Below, one piece after another: positions 34,950 through 42,869 of a stretch of DNA of 64,000 nt. The DNA comes from Paractinoplanes durhamensis (lineage in GTDB: Bacteria > Actinomycetota > Actinomycetes > Mycobacteriales > Micromonosporaceae), in NCBI RefSeq assembly GCF_016862175.1, contig NZ_BOML01000006.1, positions 1-64,000 on the forward strand, written 5' to 3'. The notes under the pieces were generated by a model that searched no databases, was not told where the DNA came from, and saw only the letters and a list, made by a program, of their open reading frames with translations. Positions within the stretch are counted from its first letter, which is position 1. Each line of letters opens with the position of its first letter. Both the position numbers and the translations under genes were made by a program.

Positions 34950-35024
34950 ATGGCGAAGAAGTCCCGCAAGAAGAAGGCTCGTAAGAAGAGCGCCGCCAAC
35001 CACGGCAAGCGTCCCAACAGCTGA
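34950..35024 (+). CDS. bL37: 50S ribosomal protein bL37 (24 aa)
   Basis: This 24-codon gene encodes a very basic peptide starting MAKKSRKKKARKK and ending NHGKRPNS. It matches the actinobacterial ribosomal protein bL37, first seen in mycobacterial ribosome structures, with the same C-terminal NHGKRPN. GGAG is 5 nt before the ATG, and a strong terminator follows. It is easy to miss because of its length. In other actinobacteria it also lies near rsrA/sigR. Confidence 0.9.
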   Translation: MAKKSRKKKARKKSAANHGKRPNS

Positions 35025-35042
35025 GGTCGCCCCGACATACGA

Positions 35043-35072
35043 AAGGCCCGGCGGGTAACCCCGCCGGGCCTT
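35043..35072. terminator. Bidirectional terminator between bL37 and rsrA
   Basis: AAGGCCCGGCGGG pairs perfectly over 13 bp with CCCGCCGGGCCTT around a TAAC loop. It serves the converging bL37 (+) and rsrA (-) transcripts. Confidence 0.85.
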
Positions 35073-35085
35073 CGCATTTGTCGTC

Positions 35086-35373
35086 CTACGGGAGGTACTC
35101 CCGCGTCTCGACCTGCACCTCGAGCTGGTCGAGCTTGACCCGCAGCCGCTCGCGCAGCTCCCGGGGCGCCGTCTCGTCGCCGCAGCACCGGGCCACCAGG
35201 GCCTTCACCTCGTGCTCGATGCCGTACTCGTGCAGGCACCGGGTGCAGTCGTCCAGGTGCTTCTGGATCAGCGACCGCCGATCCTCGCTGCACTCCAGGT
35301 CAAGGTAGAGATAAACCTCATTGAGGACGAAGCCGCAATCAGGCTCTAGTTCCTCGCCGTTCACGCCGCTCAT
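35086..35373 (-). CDS. rsrA: Zinc-binding redox anti-sigma factor RsrA
   Basis: The 95-aa protein is a ZAS anti-sigma factor: Cys13, then His39-x3-Cys43-x2-Cys46 in the zinc/thiol switch, with the same spacing as Streptomyces RsrA (Cys11, His37, Cys41, Cys44). It holds SigR inactive until disulfide stress oxidises the Cys pair and zinc leaves. It starts 6 bp after the sigR stop, the normal sigR-rsrA order, so it is autoregulated with its target. Confidence 0.95.
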   Translation of the reverse strand: MSGVNGEELEPDCGFVLNEVYLYLDLECSEDRRSLIQKHLDDCTRCLHEYGIEHEVKALVARCCGDETAPRELRERLRVKLDQLEVQVETREYLP

Positions 35374-35379
35374 CTCGCG

Positions 35380-35979
35380 TCACGCCTCCTGCGGTTCCGA
35401 TGCGGTCCGGGTAATGCCCCGGTCGGCGGCGTAACGCTCGAGAAGCTTACGCAGGTTGCGACGGCCGCGGTGCAGCCGAGACATGACCGTGCCGATCGGG
35501 GTACCCATGATGTCGGCGATCTCCTTGTACGAGAAGCCCTCGACATCGGCGAGGTACACCGCGAGCCGGAAATCCTCCGGCAACTGCTGCAACGCGTCCT
35601 TGATGTCGCTGTCCGGCAGGCGGTCGAGCGCCTCGGTCTCCGCCGAGCGCAGACCCACCGACGTGTGCGACTCCGACGAGGCCAGCTGCCAGTCGGTGAT
35701 CTCCTCGGTCGGAGCCTGGACAGGCTGGCGCTGCTTACGCCGGTAGGAGTTGATGTAAGTGTTGGTCAGGATTCGGTACAGCCACGCCTTGAGGTTCGTG
35801 CCCTCTTCGAACTGGTGAAACGCGGAGAACGCCTTCAGGAACGTCTCCTGCACCAGGTCTTCGGCGTCGGCCGGATTGCGCGTCATCCGCAGACCCGCCG
35901 CATATAGCTGATCCACGAACGGCAACGCGTCCCGCTCGAAGCGCGCGCGGCGCTCCTCCGTACGCTCTGTCTGGGCCAC
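35380..35979 (-). CDS. sigR: ECF sigma factor SigR (disulfide stress)
   Basis: The 199-aa short form starts at GTG 35979, preceded by GGGGAG with an 8-nt gap. Region 2 (residues about 10-85, [15 protein letters not shown] and [16 protein letters not shown]) and region 4 (about 125-185, [19 protein letters not shown] and [15 protein letters not shown]) are typical of SigR/SigH, which transcribes thioredoxin and mycothiol genes. The frame stays open upstream to 36234, and an in-frame GTG at 36186 would give a form about 69 residues longer, like the unstable SigR' isoform of Streptomyces. A consensus SigR promoter lies at 36229-36254. Confidence 0.95.
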   Translation of the reverse strand: MAQTERTEERRARFERDALPFVDQLYAAGLRMTRNPADAEDLVQETFLKAFSAFHQFEEGTNLKAWLYRILTNTYINSYRRKQRQPVQAPTEEITDWQLASSESHTSVGLRSAETEALDRLPDSDIKDALQQLPEDFRLAVYLADVEGFSYKEIADIMGTPIGTVMSRLHRGRRNLRKLLERYAADRGITRTASEPQEA

Positions 35980-36228
35980 CCTCGACTCTCCCCTCGACTG
36001 CCCCGCCGAGGATACGGGTAGTGCCCCAGGGGAGGCTGAGAAAACCGCGGGTGTGCTGACACTCACCAATGGCGTACTTTCCGATCGAAGCGTGGGCGTG
36101 GTCTCGGCGGCCGGCCACTCCGGTGCGGAAAGAAGATCACGCACCCGGGCGACCTGACGGTCCACGGTCTCAGTTCCGGCTCGCACCCTGCTCAAACCCC
36201 TCTCGGCAGACAAGCTCGCGGGTGTTAT

Positions 36229-36254
36229 AACCACGGACCCGCAACTTGCATTCC
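36229..36254 (-). promoter_or_regulatory. SigR-dependent promoter of sigR-rsrA
   Basis: Read on the minus strand, GGAAT is followed after exactly 18 bp by GTT, the SigR consensus GGAAT-N18-GTT. It lies 8 bp past the upstream hydrolase stop. Transcription from it would start near 36220 and include the extended SigR reading frame. Confidence 0.8.
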
Positions 36255-36261
36255 GGGATTT

Positions 36262-36864
36262 TCAGCGAGCCCAACCATGGCTACGCATCCAGGCCACGGC
36301 CAGTTCGGCGGTGCCGGCGACATCCTTGCGGAGGTCGTGGGTCGCGCCCGGGCGGACGGCCACCTCGACGTTCGCGGTCGGAGTCGGCACGCCGAAGGGA
36401 TCGCGGTCGCCGTTGAGGACCAGCGTGGGCACGTCGATGGGCAGCTCGGCGGCCCGGCTCTTGTCCGGTTTGCCCGGCGGGTGCAGCGGAAACGCCAGGG
36501 CGAGAACACCCGCGGCGCCGAGGGTGGATGCGGTGCGGCAGGCGACTCGCGCTCCGCTGGAACGCCCGCCGACAATCAGAGGCAGCTCGGGTACGCGGTA
36601 TCGCGCGATCACCGCCGACCATGCCTCGTCGAGTTGCCCGGCCGGCGCCGGTGCCCGCCGTCCGGCCATCCGGTAGGGCTGGGTCACGAGCACCACACGC
36701 ACGCCCGCGGCGGTCACCGCATCACACACGGCGACCAGGTCGGGTGCGTCGACGCCGCCGCCCGCGCCGTGGCCGAGAAAGAGCAGGCTGTGGGGCGGAC
36801 CGGCCGGTTCGACGAGGCGAATTCCGGCCGGCCCGCGCGGCGTCTCTGTTTCGGTGCTGGTCAC
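36262..36864 (-). CDS. Small alpha/beta hydrolase (dienelactone/KANL3-Tex30-like)
   Basis: The 200-aa protein has an alpha/beta hydrolase core: oxyanion segment LLFLGHGAGGGVDAPD, a nucleophile elbow GGRSSGARVA with the Ser near residue 100, an Asp in LNGDRDPFG, and a C-terminal His in GATHDL. The short length and GRSSG elbow are typical of the KANL3/Tex30-like group. The substrate is unknown. GTG 36864 is chosen as the likely start; TTG 36876 in frame is the alternative and neither has a strong Shine-Dalgarno. Confidence 0.78.
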   Translation of the reverse strand: MTSTETETPRGPAGIRLVEPAGPPHSLLFLGHGAGGGVDAPDLVAVCDAVTAAGVRVVLVTQPYRMAGRRAPAPAGQLDEAWSAVIARYRVPELPLIVGGRSSGARVACRTASTLGAAGVLALAFPLHPPGKPDKSRAAELPIDVPTLVLNGDRDPFGVPTPTANVEVAVRPGATHDLRKDVAGTAELAVAWMRSHGWAR

Positions 36865-36912
36865 CGCCCTATCCAAGCAGCGGTGCCGGTCTCACCCGCA
36901 GAGGCGCAACGA

Positions 36913-37308
36913 TCAGCGACTCAACGGTATGAGTGTCAGCAGGCGACGGTCCTCCTCGTTCGGGTCGTCGTCGACAGGTGATCCGTCCGGCCTGACGCGT
37001 TCCCGCCAGGCGACGAGCATGGCGCGGCGCTCGCGCGGCGTGGTGCCGCCCCAGACGCCGTGACAGTCGCCGACCTGTAGAGCCCAGGCCAGGCATGGAC
37101 CTTGCACCGTGCACGTCCCGCAGAGTGCGACGGCACTCTCGGACGGCTCGTTCGGAGCCGGAAAAAAGGTTTCCGGATCAACGCTTCGGCAGGCGCCACG
37201 CGTGCGCCAAGCCTCATCGGTGCGGCGTTCCTCGATCGCTTCGAGCAGCCTTGGATCGCGTCGAGCGATGGCCACCTCGTGCGGACGCGGCATACGTGCC
37301 CGTGTCAT
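36913..37308 (-). CDS. WhiB-family iron-sulfur transcription factor
   Basis: The 131-aa Wbl protein has an N-terminal extension of about 35 residues, then Cys40, Cys63, Cys66 and Cys72 as cluster ligands (ACRSVDPETFFP and LCGTCTVQGPC), an extra Cys82, the GVWGG turn at 84-88 and a basic helix (TPRERRAML). The acidic C-terminal tail (DDDPNEEDRR) is unusual next to whiB1 in this window. ATG 37308 has GGAGG with 7-nt spacing. It lies between yedK and the hydrolase, all on the minus strand. Which WhiB subgroup it belongs to is not clear. Confidence 0.9.
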   Translation of the reverse strand: MTRARMPRPHEVAIARRDPRLLEAIEERRTDEAWRTRGACRSVDPETFFPAPNEPSESAVALCGTCTVQGPCLAWALQVGDCHGVWGGTTPRERRAMLVAWRERVRPDGSPVDDDPNEEDRRLLTLIPLSR

Positions 37309-37429
37309 CAGCCCACCTCCCCCGTGGGACCGGTCTTGCACGTGGTGACATGCCCGCACCGTGCGGACCGGCACCACTCCGGCGCTGGTTTGTATCGCAC
37401 GGTAGAAGATCAGAACAAGGGGCTTATCT

Positions 37430-37478
37430 ATCTCGAAACAAAGTTCGCACTCGAAAACGCGTACATATCTCGACAAAG
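37430..37478. promoter_or_regulatory. Direct repeats in an AT-rich region upstream of the second whiB
   Basis: ATCTCGAAACAAAG (37430-37443) recurs as ATCTCG-ACAAAG (37467-37478), 37 bp apart, with a third partial CTCGAAAA between them. The segment is AT-rich for this genome and 120-170 bp before the whiB start. It may be a regulator-binding region. Confidence 0.35.
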
Positions 37479-37500
37479 ACGGCTGTTGATCATGAAGAGT

Positions 37501-38175
37501 TCAGAAAAGCGTTGCCTTCGGCGGCGGGTCCAGCAACTGCGGTCCGTTGTTGCGCACGTTGCCGACGGCCGGGCCGACCGGGCGGACATCGATCGCGGCC
37601 AGTTCGCGCTCGGTGATCGGGCGTAACAATTCGCCACCCTCATCGCCCAGCCACTCGGCCCAGCGGTCGGGCGGCAGGATGAACGGCATCCGGTCGTGCA
37701 CCCGGGCCAGGTCGCCGCGCGCGGCCGTGGTCAGCACGCTCACGGTGCGCATCTTTTCCGGGCCCCACGGCGCCCAGATGCCGCCGAACGCCAGCACCGA
37801 GCCGTCGGCCGGGGTCATGTAGAACGCCTGGCGCTCCTTGCCGGTGCGGACCCACTCGAACCACCCGTCCGCCGGGACCAGGCAGCGGCGGCGGGCGAAC
37901 GACGGGGCGAAGGCCGGGGAGGTGGCCACCGTCTCGGAGCGGGCGTTGATCATCTTGGCGGCGCCGCGGGTGTCCTTGGCCCAGGGCGGGAGCAGGCCCC
38001 AGCGTGCGGTGTCGAGCACCCGGGCATCGGCCTGGCTCGCCGAGATGCGCACCAGCGGAACCGGGTCGGTGGGCGCGACGTTCCAGCTCGGCCCCAGCCC
38101 CTCGGTCACGTCGACAGCGTCGAAGAGGTCGCTGAGGTCGGCTTCGCTCCGCGTCGTCGCGTACCGCCCGCACAT
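37501..38175 (-). CDS. SOS-associated peptidase-family protein (YedK/HMCES, SRAP domain)
   Basis: The 224-aa protein starts MCGRYA, so Cys2 is exposed after Met removal and can crosslink to abasic sites in single-stranded DNA. It shows the SRAP pattern NVAPTDPVPLVR, WGLLPPWAKD, NARSETV with the catalytic Glu, CLVPADGWFEW and the HDRMPFIL histidine. It shields abasic sites during replication. ATG 38175 was chosen because the invariant Cys must be residue 2. The M. tuberculosis counterpart (Rv3226c) is also next to aroA. Confidence 0.93.
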   Translation of the reverse strand: MCGRYATTRSEADLSDLFDAVDVTEGLGPSWNVAPTDPVPLVRISASQADARVLDTARWGLLPPWAKDTRGAAKMINARSETVATSPAFAPSFARRRCLVPADGWFEWVRTGKERQAFYMTPADGSVLAFGGIWAPWGPEKMRTVSVLTTAARGDLARVHDRMPFILPPDRWAEWLGDEGGELLRPITERELAAIDVRPVGPAVGNVRNNGPQLLDPPPKATLF

Positions 38176-38253
38176 GAGTCGGTACGGTACGCCTTGCGAA
38201 AAGATCCCGGGGGGCGGGAATGCGCCGCGGAAATGTCGTACCCCGGCGGCAGA

Positions 38254-39546
38254 ATGGCGACCGTGACTGCTGAACCCCGCCCCTGGCTCGCACCGACCGC
38301 GTCGGCCCCGGTCAGCACGGCCGTGACCCTGCCCGGTTCCAAGTCGATGACCGCCCGCGCGCTCATCCTGTCCGCGCTGGCCGACGGCCCATCGGCGATC
38401 GAGCGGCCGCTGCGCGCGCGAGATACCGAGCTGATGGCGGCCGGTCTGCGCGCGCTCGGCGTCACGGTCGACACCGGCGACAGCGAGCGCTGGACGGTCG
38501 AGCCCGCTCCGCTGCGCGGTCCGGCCCGGGTCGACGTCGGGCTGGCCGGCACGATCATGCGGTTCCTGCCGCCGGCCGCCGCGCTGGCCGACGGCGTGGT
38601 CGAGTTCGACGGCGACCCGCACGCGCGCAACCGGCCGCTGCGCCCGATCGTCGAGGCGCTGCGCGCGCTCGGCGTGTCGATCGACGCGTCCGCCACCGGC
38701 GGGCTGCCGCTCACCGTGCACGGCGCCGGCCTGGTCGAGGGCGGCGAGGCGGTGATCGACGCGTCGGCGTCCAGCCAGTTCGTCTCCGGCCTGCTGCTGT
38801 CCGCGGCCCGCTTCACCAAGGGCCTGGTGCTGCGGCACGAGGGCCCGCCGGTCCCGTCCGCGCCGCACCTGCGGATGACGACCCACATGCTGCGCGCCGC
38901 CGGCGCCACCGTCGACGAGTCGGTGCCCGACGTGTGGACGGTGGCGCCCGGCCCGCTGTCCGGGCGCACCTGGGTGATCGAGCCCGACCTCAGCGGCGCC
39001 GCCCCGTTCTTCGCGGCCGCCATGGTCACCGGCGGCGCCGTGACCCTGGCCGGCTGGCCGGAGTCGAGCTGGCAGCCGGTCGGCCGTCTCACCGAGCTGC
39101 TCACCGCCCTGGGTGCCGAGGTGTCGCAGGGCCCCGACGGCCTGACCGTGCGCGGCACCGGCACGCTGCGCGGCATCACCGCCGACCTGTCCGAGGTCAG
39201 CGAGCTGACCCCGGTGATCTCGGCGCTGGCCGCGCTCGCCGAGGGCCCCAGCGAGCTGCGCGGCGTGGAGCACATCCGCGGCCACGAGACCGACCGCATC
39301 GCCGCGCTCGCCGCCGAGCTGAGCAAGGTCGGGGCCGAGGTCACCGAGTTCCGCGACGGCCTGCGCATCGAGCCGCGGCCGCTGCACGCGTCCTCGTTCG
39401 AGACGTATGCCGACCACCGGATGGCGCACGCCGCCGCGGTTATCGGACTCGCTGTCCCGGGCATCGAGCTGACCGACGTAGCGTGTACGTCGAAGACGTT
39501 GCCCGAGTTCCCCGAACTCTGGGCGGGACTCGTGGCGAGGAGCTAG
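38254..39546 (+). CDS. aroA: 3-phosphoshikimate 1-carboxyvinyltransferase (EPSP synthase)
   Basis: Transfers enolpyruvyl from PEP to shikimate-3-phosphate in the shikimate pathway. The 430-aa protein has PGSKSMTARALILSALA (phosphoshikimate site), LAGTIMRFLPPAAAL (PEP loop, replacing the more common LGNAGTAMRPL), and C-terminal ETDRIAALAAEL and FETYADHRMAHA. The C-terminal DHRMA motif is intact. Start at ATG 38254; ATG 38233 and GTG 38263 are in-frame alternatives. rsgA follows in the same frame, 3 bp past the stop. Confidence 0.94.
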   Translation: MATVTAEPRPWLAPTASAPVSTAVTLPGSKSMTARALILSALADGPSAIERPLRARDTELMAAGLRALGVTVDTGDSERWTVEPAPLRGPARVDVGLAGTIMRFLPPAAALADGVVEFDGDPHARNRPLRPIVEALRALGVSIDASATGGLPLTVHGAGLVEGGEAVIDASASSQFVSGLLLSAARFTKGLVLRHEGPPVPSAPHLRMTTHMLRAAGATVDESVPDVWTVAPGPLSGRTWVIEPDLSGAAPFFAAAMVTGGAVTLAGWPESSWQPVGRLTELLTALGAEVSQGPDGLTVRGTGTLRGITADLSEVSELTPVISALAALAEGPSELRGVEHIRGHETDRIAALAAELSKVGAEVTEFRDGLRIEPRPLHASSFETYADHRMAHAAAVIGLAVPGIELTDVACTSKTLPEFPELWAGLVARS

Positions 39547-39549
39547 ACC

Positions 39550-40626
39550 CTGCCAGGACGCAAGCGGGAGTACGACGAGGACGATGTCCGGATCCGTCCG
39601 GGCCGTTCGTCGCGCCCGCGTACCCGAACCCGACCCAAACACGACGACGCGGTCGACGCGCTGGTCATCACCGTCGACCGCGGCCGGTACGGCTGTGTCC
39701 GCGAGGATGCCGACGCCGACGCCGACGCGCCGATCATCACCGCGATGCGGGCGCGCGAGCTGGGCCGCAAGTCGGTCGTCGTCGGCGACCGGGTGGCCCT
39801 GGTCGGCGACGTCACCGGCGACGCCGGCGCGCTGGCCCGCATCGTCCGGATCAGCGAGCGGACGTCGGTGCTGCGCCGCACCGCGGACGACGACGACACC
39901 ACCCCCGAGGGCCGGCTGGAGCGCGTGGTGGTCGCCAACGCCGACCAGTTGGTGATCGTCAGCGCCCTGTCCGACCCGCCGCCGCGCACCGGCTTCATCG
40001 ACCGTTGCCTGGTGGCGGCGTACGACGCCGACATCGAGCCGCTGCTCTGCCTGACCAAGGCCGACCTGGCCGGCCCCGAGGCGGTGCTCGACTACTACGC
40101 CGAGCTCGACCTGCCGCACGTCCTGGTCCAGCCGGACAGCGACCTGGCCGACCTGCGCAACCACCTGGCCGGCCGGATCTCGGTGATGGTCGGCCACTCC
40201 GGCGTCGGGAAGTCCACCCTGGTCAACCGCCTGGTCCCGGAGGCCCTACGGGCGGTCGGCGTGGTCTCCGCGATCGGCAAGGGCCGGCACACGTCGACCA
40301 GCGCGGTGGCCCTGCGCCTGCCGTCGGTGGGCCGTTCCCGCAAGGACCCGGGCTGGATCATCGACACGCCCGGGATCCGCAGCTTCGGCCTGGCCCACGT
40401 GAGCGCCGAGAGCCTGCTGCACGGCTTCTCCGACCTGGTCGAGGGCACCCTGGAGGACCAGCCGAACTGCGGCCACACGACCGCCGACGCCGACTGCCGG
40501 CTGGACGCGTGGGTGGCCGGGGGCAAGGCCGACCCGCGGCGCCTGGCGTCCTACCGACGGCTGCTGGCCTCCCGGGCCGGCGACCTGAACAACCAGGACC
40601 ACCCGGAGCCCGAACTGCCGGCCTGA
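39550..40626 (+). CDS. rsgA: Ribosome small-subunit GTPase RsgA, apparently starting at CTG
   Basis: The 358-aa protein is a circularly permuted GTPase for 30S maturation: G4 (TKADL), G1 (GHSGVGKSTLVNRL), G3 (DTPGIRSF), and a zinc site with Cys/His ligands (NCGHTTADADC). Homologues have an N-terminal segment like REYDEDDVRIRPGRSSRPRT, which is present here, yet no ATG, GTG or TTG exists between the aroA stop and ATG 39745. CTG 39550 lies 7 nt after AGGAG (39538-39542), ideal spacing, so I use it as the start. Starting at 39745 would delete the OB-fold N-terminus. Confidence 0.85.
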   Translation: MPGRKREYDEDDVRIRPGRSSRPRTRTRPKHDDAVDALVITVDRGRYGCVREDADADADAPIITAMRARELGRKSVVVGDRVALVGDVTGDAGALARIVRISERTSVLRRTADDDDTTPEGRLERVVVANADQLVIVSALSDPPPRTGFIDRCLVAAYDADIEPLLCLTKADLAGPEAVLDYYAELDLPHVLVQPDSDLADLRNHLAGRISVMVGHSGVGKSTLVNRLVPEALRAVGVVSAIGKGRHTSTSAVALRLPSVGRSRKDPGWIIDTPGIRSFGLAHVSAESLLHGFSDLVEGTLEDQPNCGHTTADADCRLDAWVAGGKADPRRLASYRRLLASRAGDLNNQDHPEPELPA

Positions 40627-40681
40627 CCACCTGGCGGGCGTGCGGGGACGATCGGGCCGGTGATCGGCTAGCGTGCCACGC

Positions 40682-41485
40682 ATGGCCGGATATGCCGACG
40701 ACCTCGCGCTTGCTCATCTGCTCGCCGACACCGCCGACTCGATCTCGATGGGGCGGTTTCGGGCACTCGACCTGCGGGTGGAGTCGAAGCCCGACCTCAC
40801 CCCGGTCTCCGACGCCGACACGGCCGTCGAGCAGGCGATCCGGGGGACGCTGGCGCGGGCCCGGCCCCGCGACGGCGTGCTCGGCGAGGAGTTCGGGCAC
40901 ACCGTGGCCGCGGCCGGCCCGGGCAGCCGCCGATGGGTGATCGACCCGATCGACGGCACCAAGAACTTCGTGCGCGGCGTCCCGATCTGGGGCACGCTCA
41001 TCGCCCTGCTCGAGGGCGACACCCCGGTGGCCGGGCTCGTCTCGGCGCCGGCCCTGGGCCGGCGCTGGTGGGCGGCGCGGGGCCACGGGGCGTTCGCCGG
41101 AAAGCACCAGCACGCCGCCACCCGGATCAAGGTCTCCGGCGTCGGCCGGCTGGCCGACGCCAGCTTCTGCTACGCCAGCCTGACCGGCTGGTCCGACGCC
41201 GGCCGCCTCGAACCGGTCGTCGACCTGGCCCTGAACGCCTGGCGGAGCCGCGCCTACGGCGACTTCTACGGCTACATGCTGCTGGCCGAGGGCGCCCTCG
41301 ACATCATGATCGAGCCGGAGCTGTCGCTCTGGGACGTGGCCGCGCTGATCCCGATCATCACCGAGGCGGGCGGCACCATCACCGAGCTGACCGGCCGCCC
41401 GGCCGGCGACAAGACCGCCGCGATCGCGACCAACGGCCTGCTGCACGAAACGATCCTCACCGCCCTGACCCGCCCCCGCAGCTGA
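40682..41485 (+). CDS. hisN: Histidinol-phosphatase (inositol-monophosphatase family)
   Basis: The 267-aa protein has the IMPase metal motifs: the first acidic pair in LGEEFGHT, the WVIDPIDGTKNFVRGVPIW signature, and a C-terminal LWDVAALIPIITEAGG. In actinobacteria this group is HisN, the histidine-pathway phosphatase, and commonly lies next to rsgA and aroA. TAGCGT (40669-40674) is 7 nt before ATG 40682, so the mRNA is probably leaderless. Other sugar-phosphate substrates cannot be excluded. Confidence 0.88.
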   Translation: MAGYADDLALAHLLADTADSISMGRFRALDLRVESKPDLTPVSDADTAVEQAIRGTLARARPRDGVLGEEFGHTVAAAGPGSRRWVIDPIDGTKNFVRGVPIWGTLIALLEGDTPVAGLVSAPALGRRWWAARGHGAFAGKHQHAATRIKVSGVGRLADASFCYASLTGWSDAGRLEPVVDLALNAWRSRAYGDFYGYMLLAEGALDIMIEPELSLWDVAALIPIITEAGGTITELTGRPAGDKTAAIATNGLLHETILTALTRPRS

Positions 41486-41605
41486 CCTGAAGATCAGGCA
41501 GGCAGCGCTGCTATGGGGCAAAACGGGGCCGAACCTCAGCAATCGCATGGGCAGGGTTGGGGTTAGGCCGTCGGCCGGGCGGGAATCTCGTCTATCGTGC
41601 GTCAG

Positions 41606-42505
41606 GTGGTGTCTCCCGGCTGGTTCTTCCTCGCCGCCATGATCTTGGCGTACGGGGTCGCCAACCTGCTCCAGTCGGCCGCAGCGGCCAAGACCACGGT
41701 GCATCACACCTTCGACCCGGGGCTGCTGGTCCGGCTCGCCGGGCAGCGGACCTACCTGCTCGGCCTCGGCTGTCAGGTGCTCGGGTTCATCCTCGCCTTC
41801 CTCGCCCGGCGGGATCTTCCGCTCTTTCTCGTGCAGGCCAGCGTCGCGGCCGGGCTCGGGGTGACGGCCCTGCTCGGCGTGCTCGTGCTCAAGTGGTCCC
41901 TGCCCACCGCCGAGATCTTCCTTCTCACGCTGCTGCTCGCCGGCATCACCGCCCTGGTCATGGCGGCGGAGCCGGCGCATTCGCGCCGGCTCGGGACGGT
42001 CGTCGTGGTCCTTCTGGCCGCGTCGGTCCTGGTGATCGCCGCGGCCGGCTTCTTTGCCGTACGACTACACGGCGCTCTCGGCTCCGTCGTCCTGGGCTCG
42101 CTGGCCGGCATCGACTTCTCGGCGGCGGCAATCGCGGCCCGGCCGCTGGCGAACGAGCATTCGGCGGCCGGCTTCTTCACGAACCCGCTGCTCTACCTCC
42201 TGGTGATCCACTCCCTGGTGGGCCAGCTGCTGCTGGGCCTGGCGATGCAGCGCGGCTCCACCACGGCCGCGGTGGCCGCCATGGACGCGGCCGGCGCTGT
42301 CCCGGCCGCGATCGTCGGCCTGCTCCTGCTGGGTGACCGCATCCACGAGGGCCGGGGCTGGCTGGCCGCGCTCGGCTTCGTGGTCACCCTGGCCGCCGTG
42401 ATCGGCCTGACCCGCTACGCGGAACCCCAGCACCATCACGCCACCGCACCGACCCGCCGCCCGGACCCGAGCACGCCACTGCGCGCCGCGCCCACCGGCC
42501 ACTGA
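41606..42505 (+). CDS. Polytopic membrane protein, DMT/EamA-transporter-like
   Basis: The 299-aa protein has about nine hydrophobic helices in two similar halves, with a short His/Pro/Arg-rich cytoplasmic tail. This fits the DMT/EamA drug-metabolite transporter superfamily, but no decisive motif is visible. GTG 41606 is chosen: TATCGT (41593-41598) lies 7 nt upstream as in a leaderless gene, and the earlier in-frame GTG at 41597 overlaps that box. Substrate unknown. Confidence 0.75.
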   Translation: MVSPGWFFLAAMILAYGVANLLQSAAAAKTTVHHTFDPGLLVRLAGQRTYLLGLGCQVLGFILAFLARRDLPLFLVQASVAAGLGVTALLGVLVLKWSLPTAEIFLLTLLLAGITALVMAAEPAHSRRLGTVVVVLLAASVLVIAAAGFFAVRLHGALGSVVLGSLAGIDFSAAAIAARPLANEHSAAGFFTNPLLYLLVIHSLVGQLLLGLAMQRGSTTAAVAAMDAAGAVPAAIVGLLLLGDRIHEGRGWLAALGFVVTLAAVIGLTRYAEPQHHHATAPTRRPDPSTPLRAAPTGH

Positions 42506-42561
42506 GCGACCGGCCCGTCACGCGGCGCTTCGCTGGTTTGACTACGACCCCAGCCCTCTGC

Positions 42562-42634
42562 GCGCCTCGCGCGAAAGGCGCGTTACGGCCGGTTGTTGCC
42601 GGTGGTCGCGGGGCTTGGCGGGGGCGGCCAGGGT
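42562..42634. repeat. Dispersed intergenic repeat, copy B
   Basis: Homologous to 6959-7031. Here the hairpin is CGCGCCT/AGGCGCG around CGCGCGAA (42560-42581), whereas copy A pairs different bases, so structure seems kept while sequence drifts. The similarity continues weakly to about 42670. The rest of the 364-bp gap (42506-42869) shows no gene or terminator that I can support. Confidence 0.6.
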
Positions 42635-42869
42635 GGGGCCGGGACGGCCTGGGGCGTACCGGTAAACCGGGGTTGATCTTCGGGAAGTTGATCCTGGCGG
42701 GGCGTGCGGTCGTAATCGTGCATGAGAGCTGGGGCGCGGGGTACATCTCGACCATGCCCATCCGACGGTTATGTCCCCATTGACGGGAAACCGGGGGTGG
42801 GGATCACTCGTGGGTCGGGAAGACGGGGTAGGTCCTCATACGCGCGGAAATGCGGGGAGGGGACGCGTT

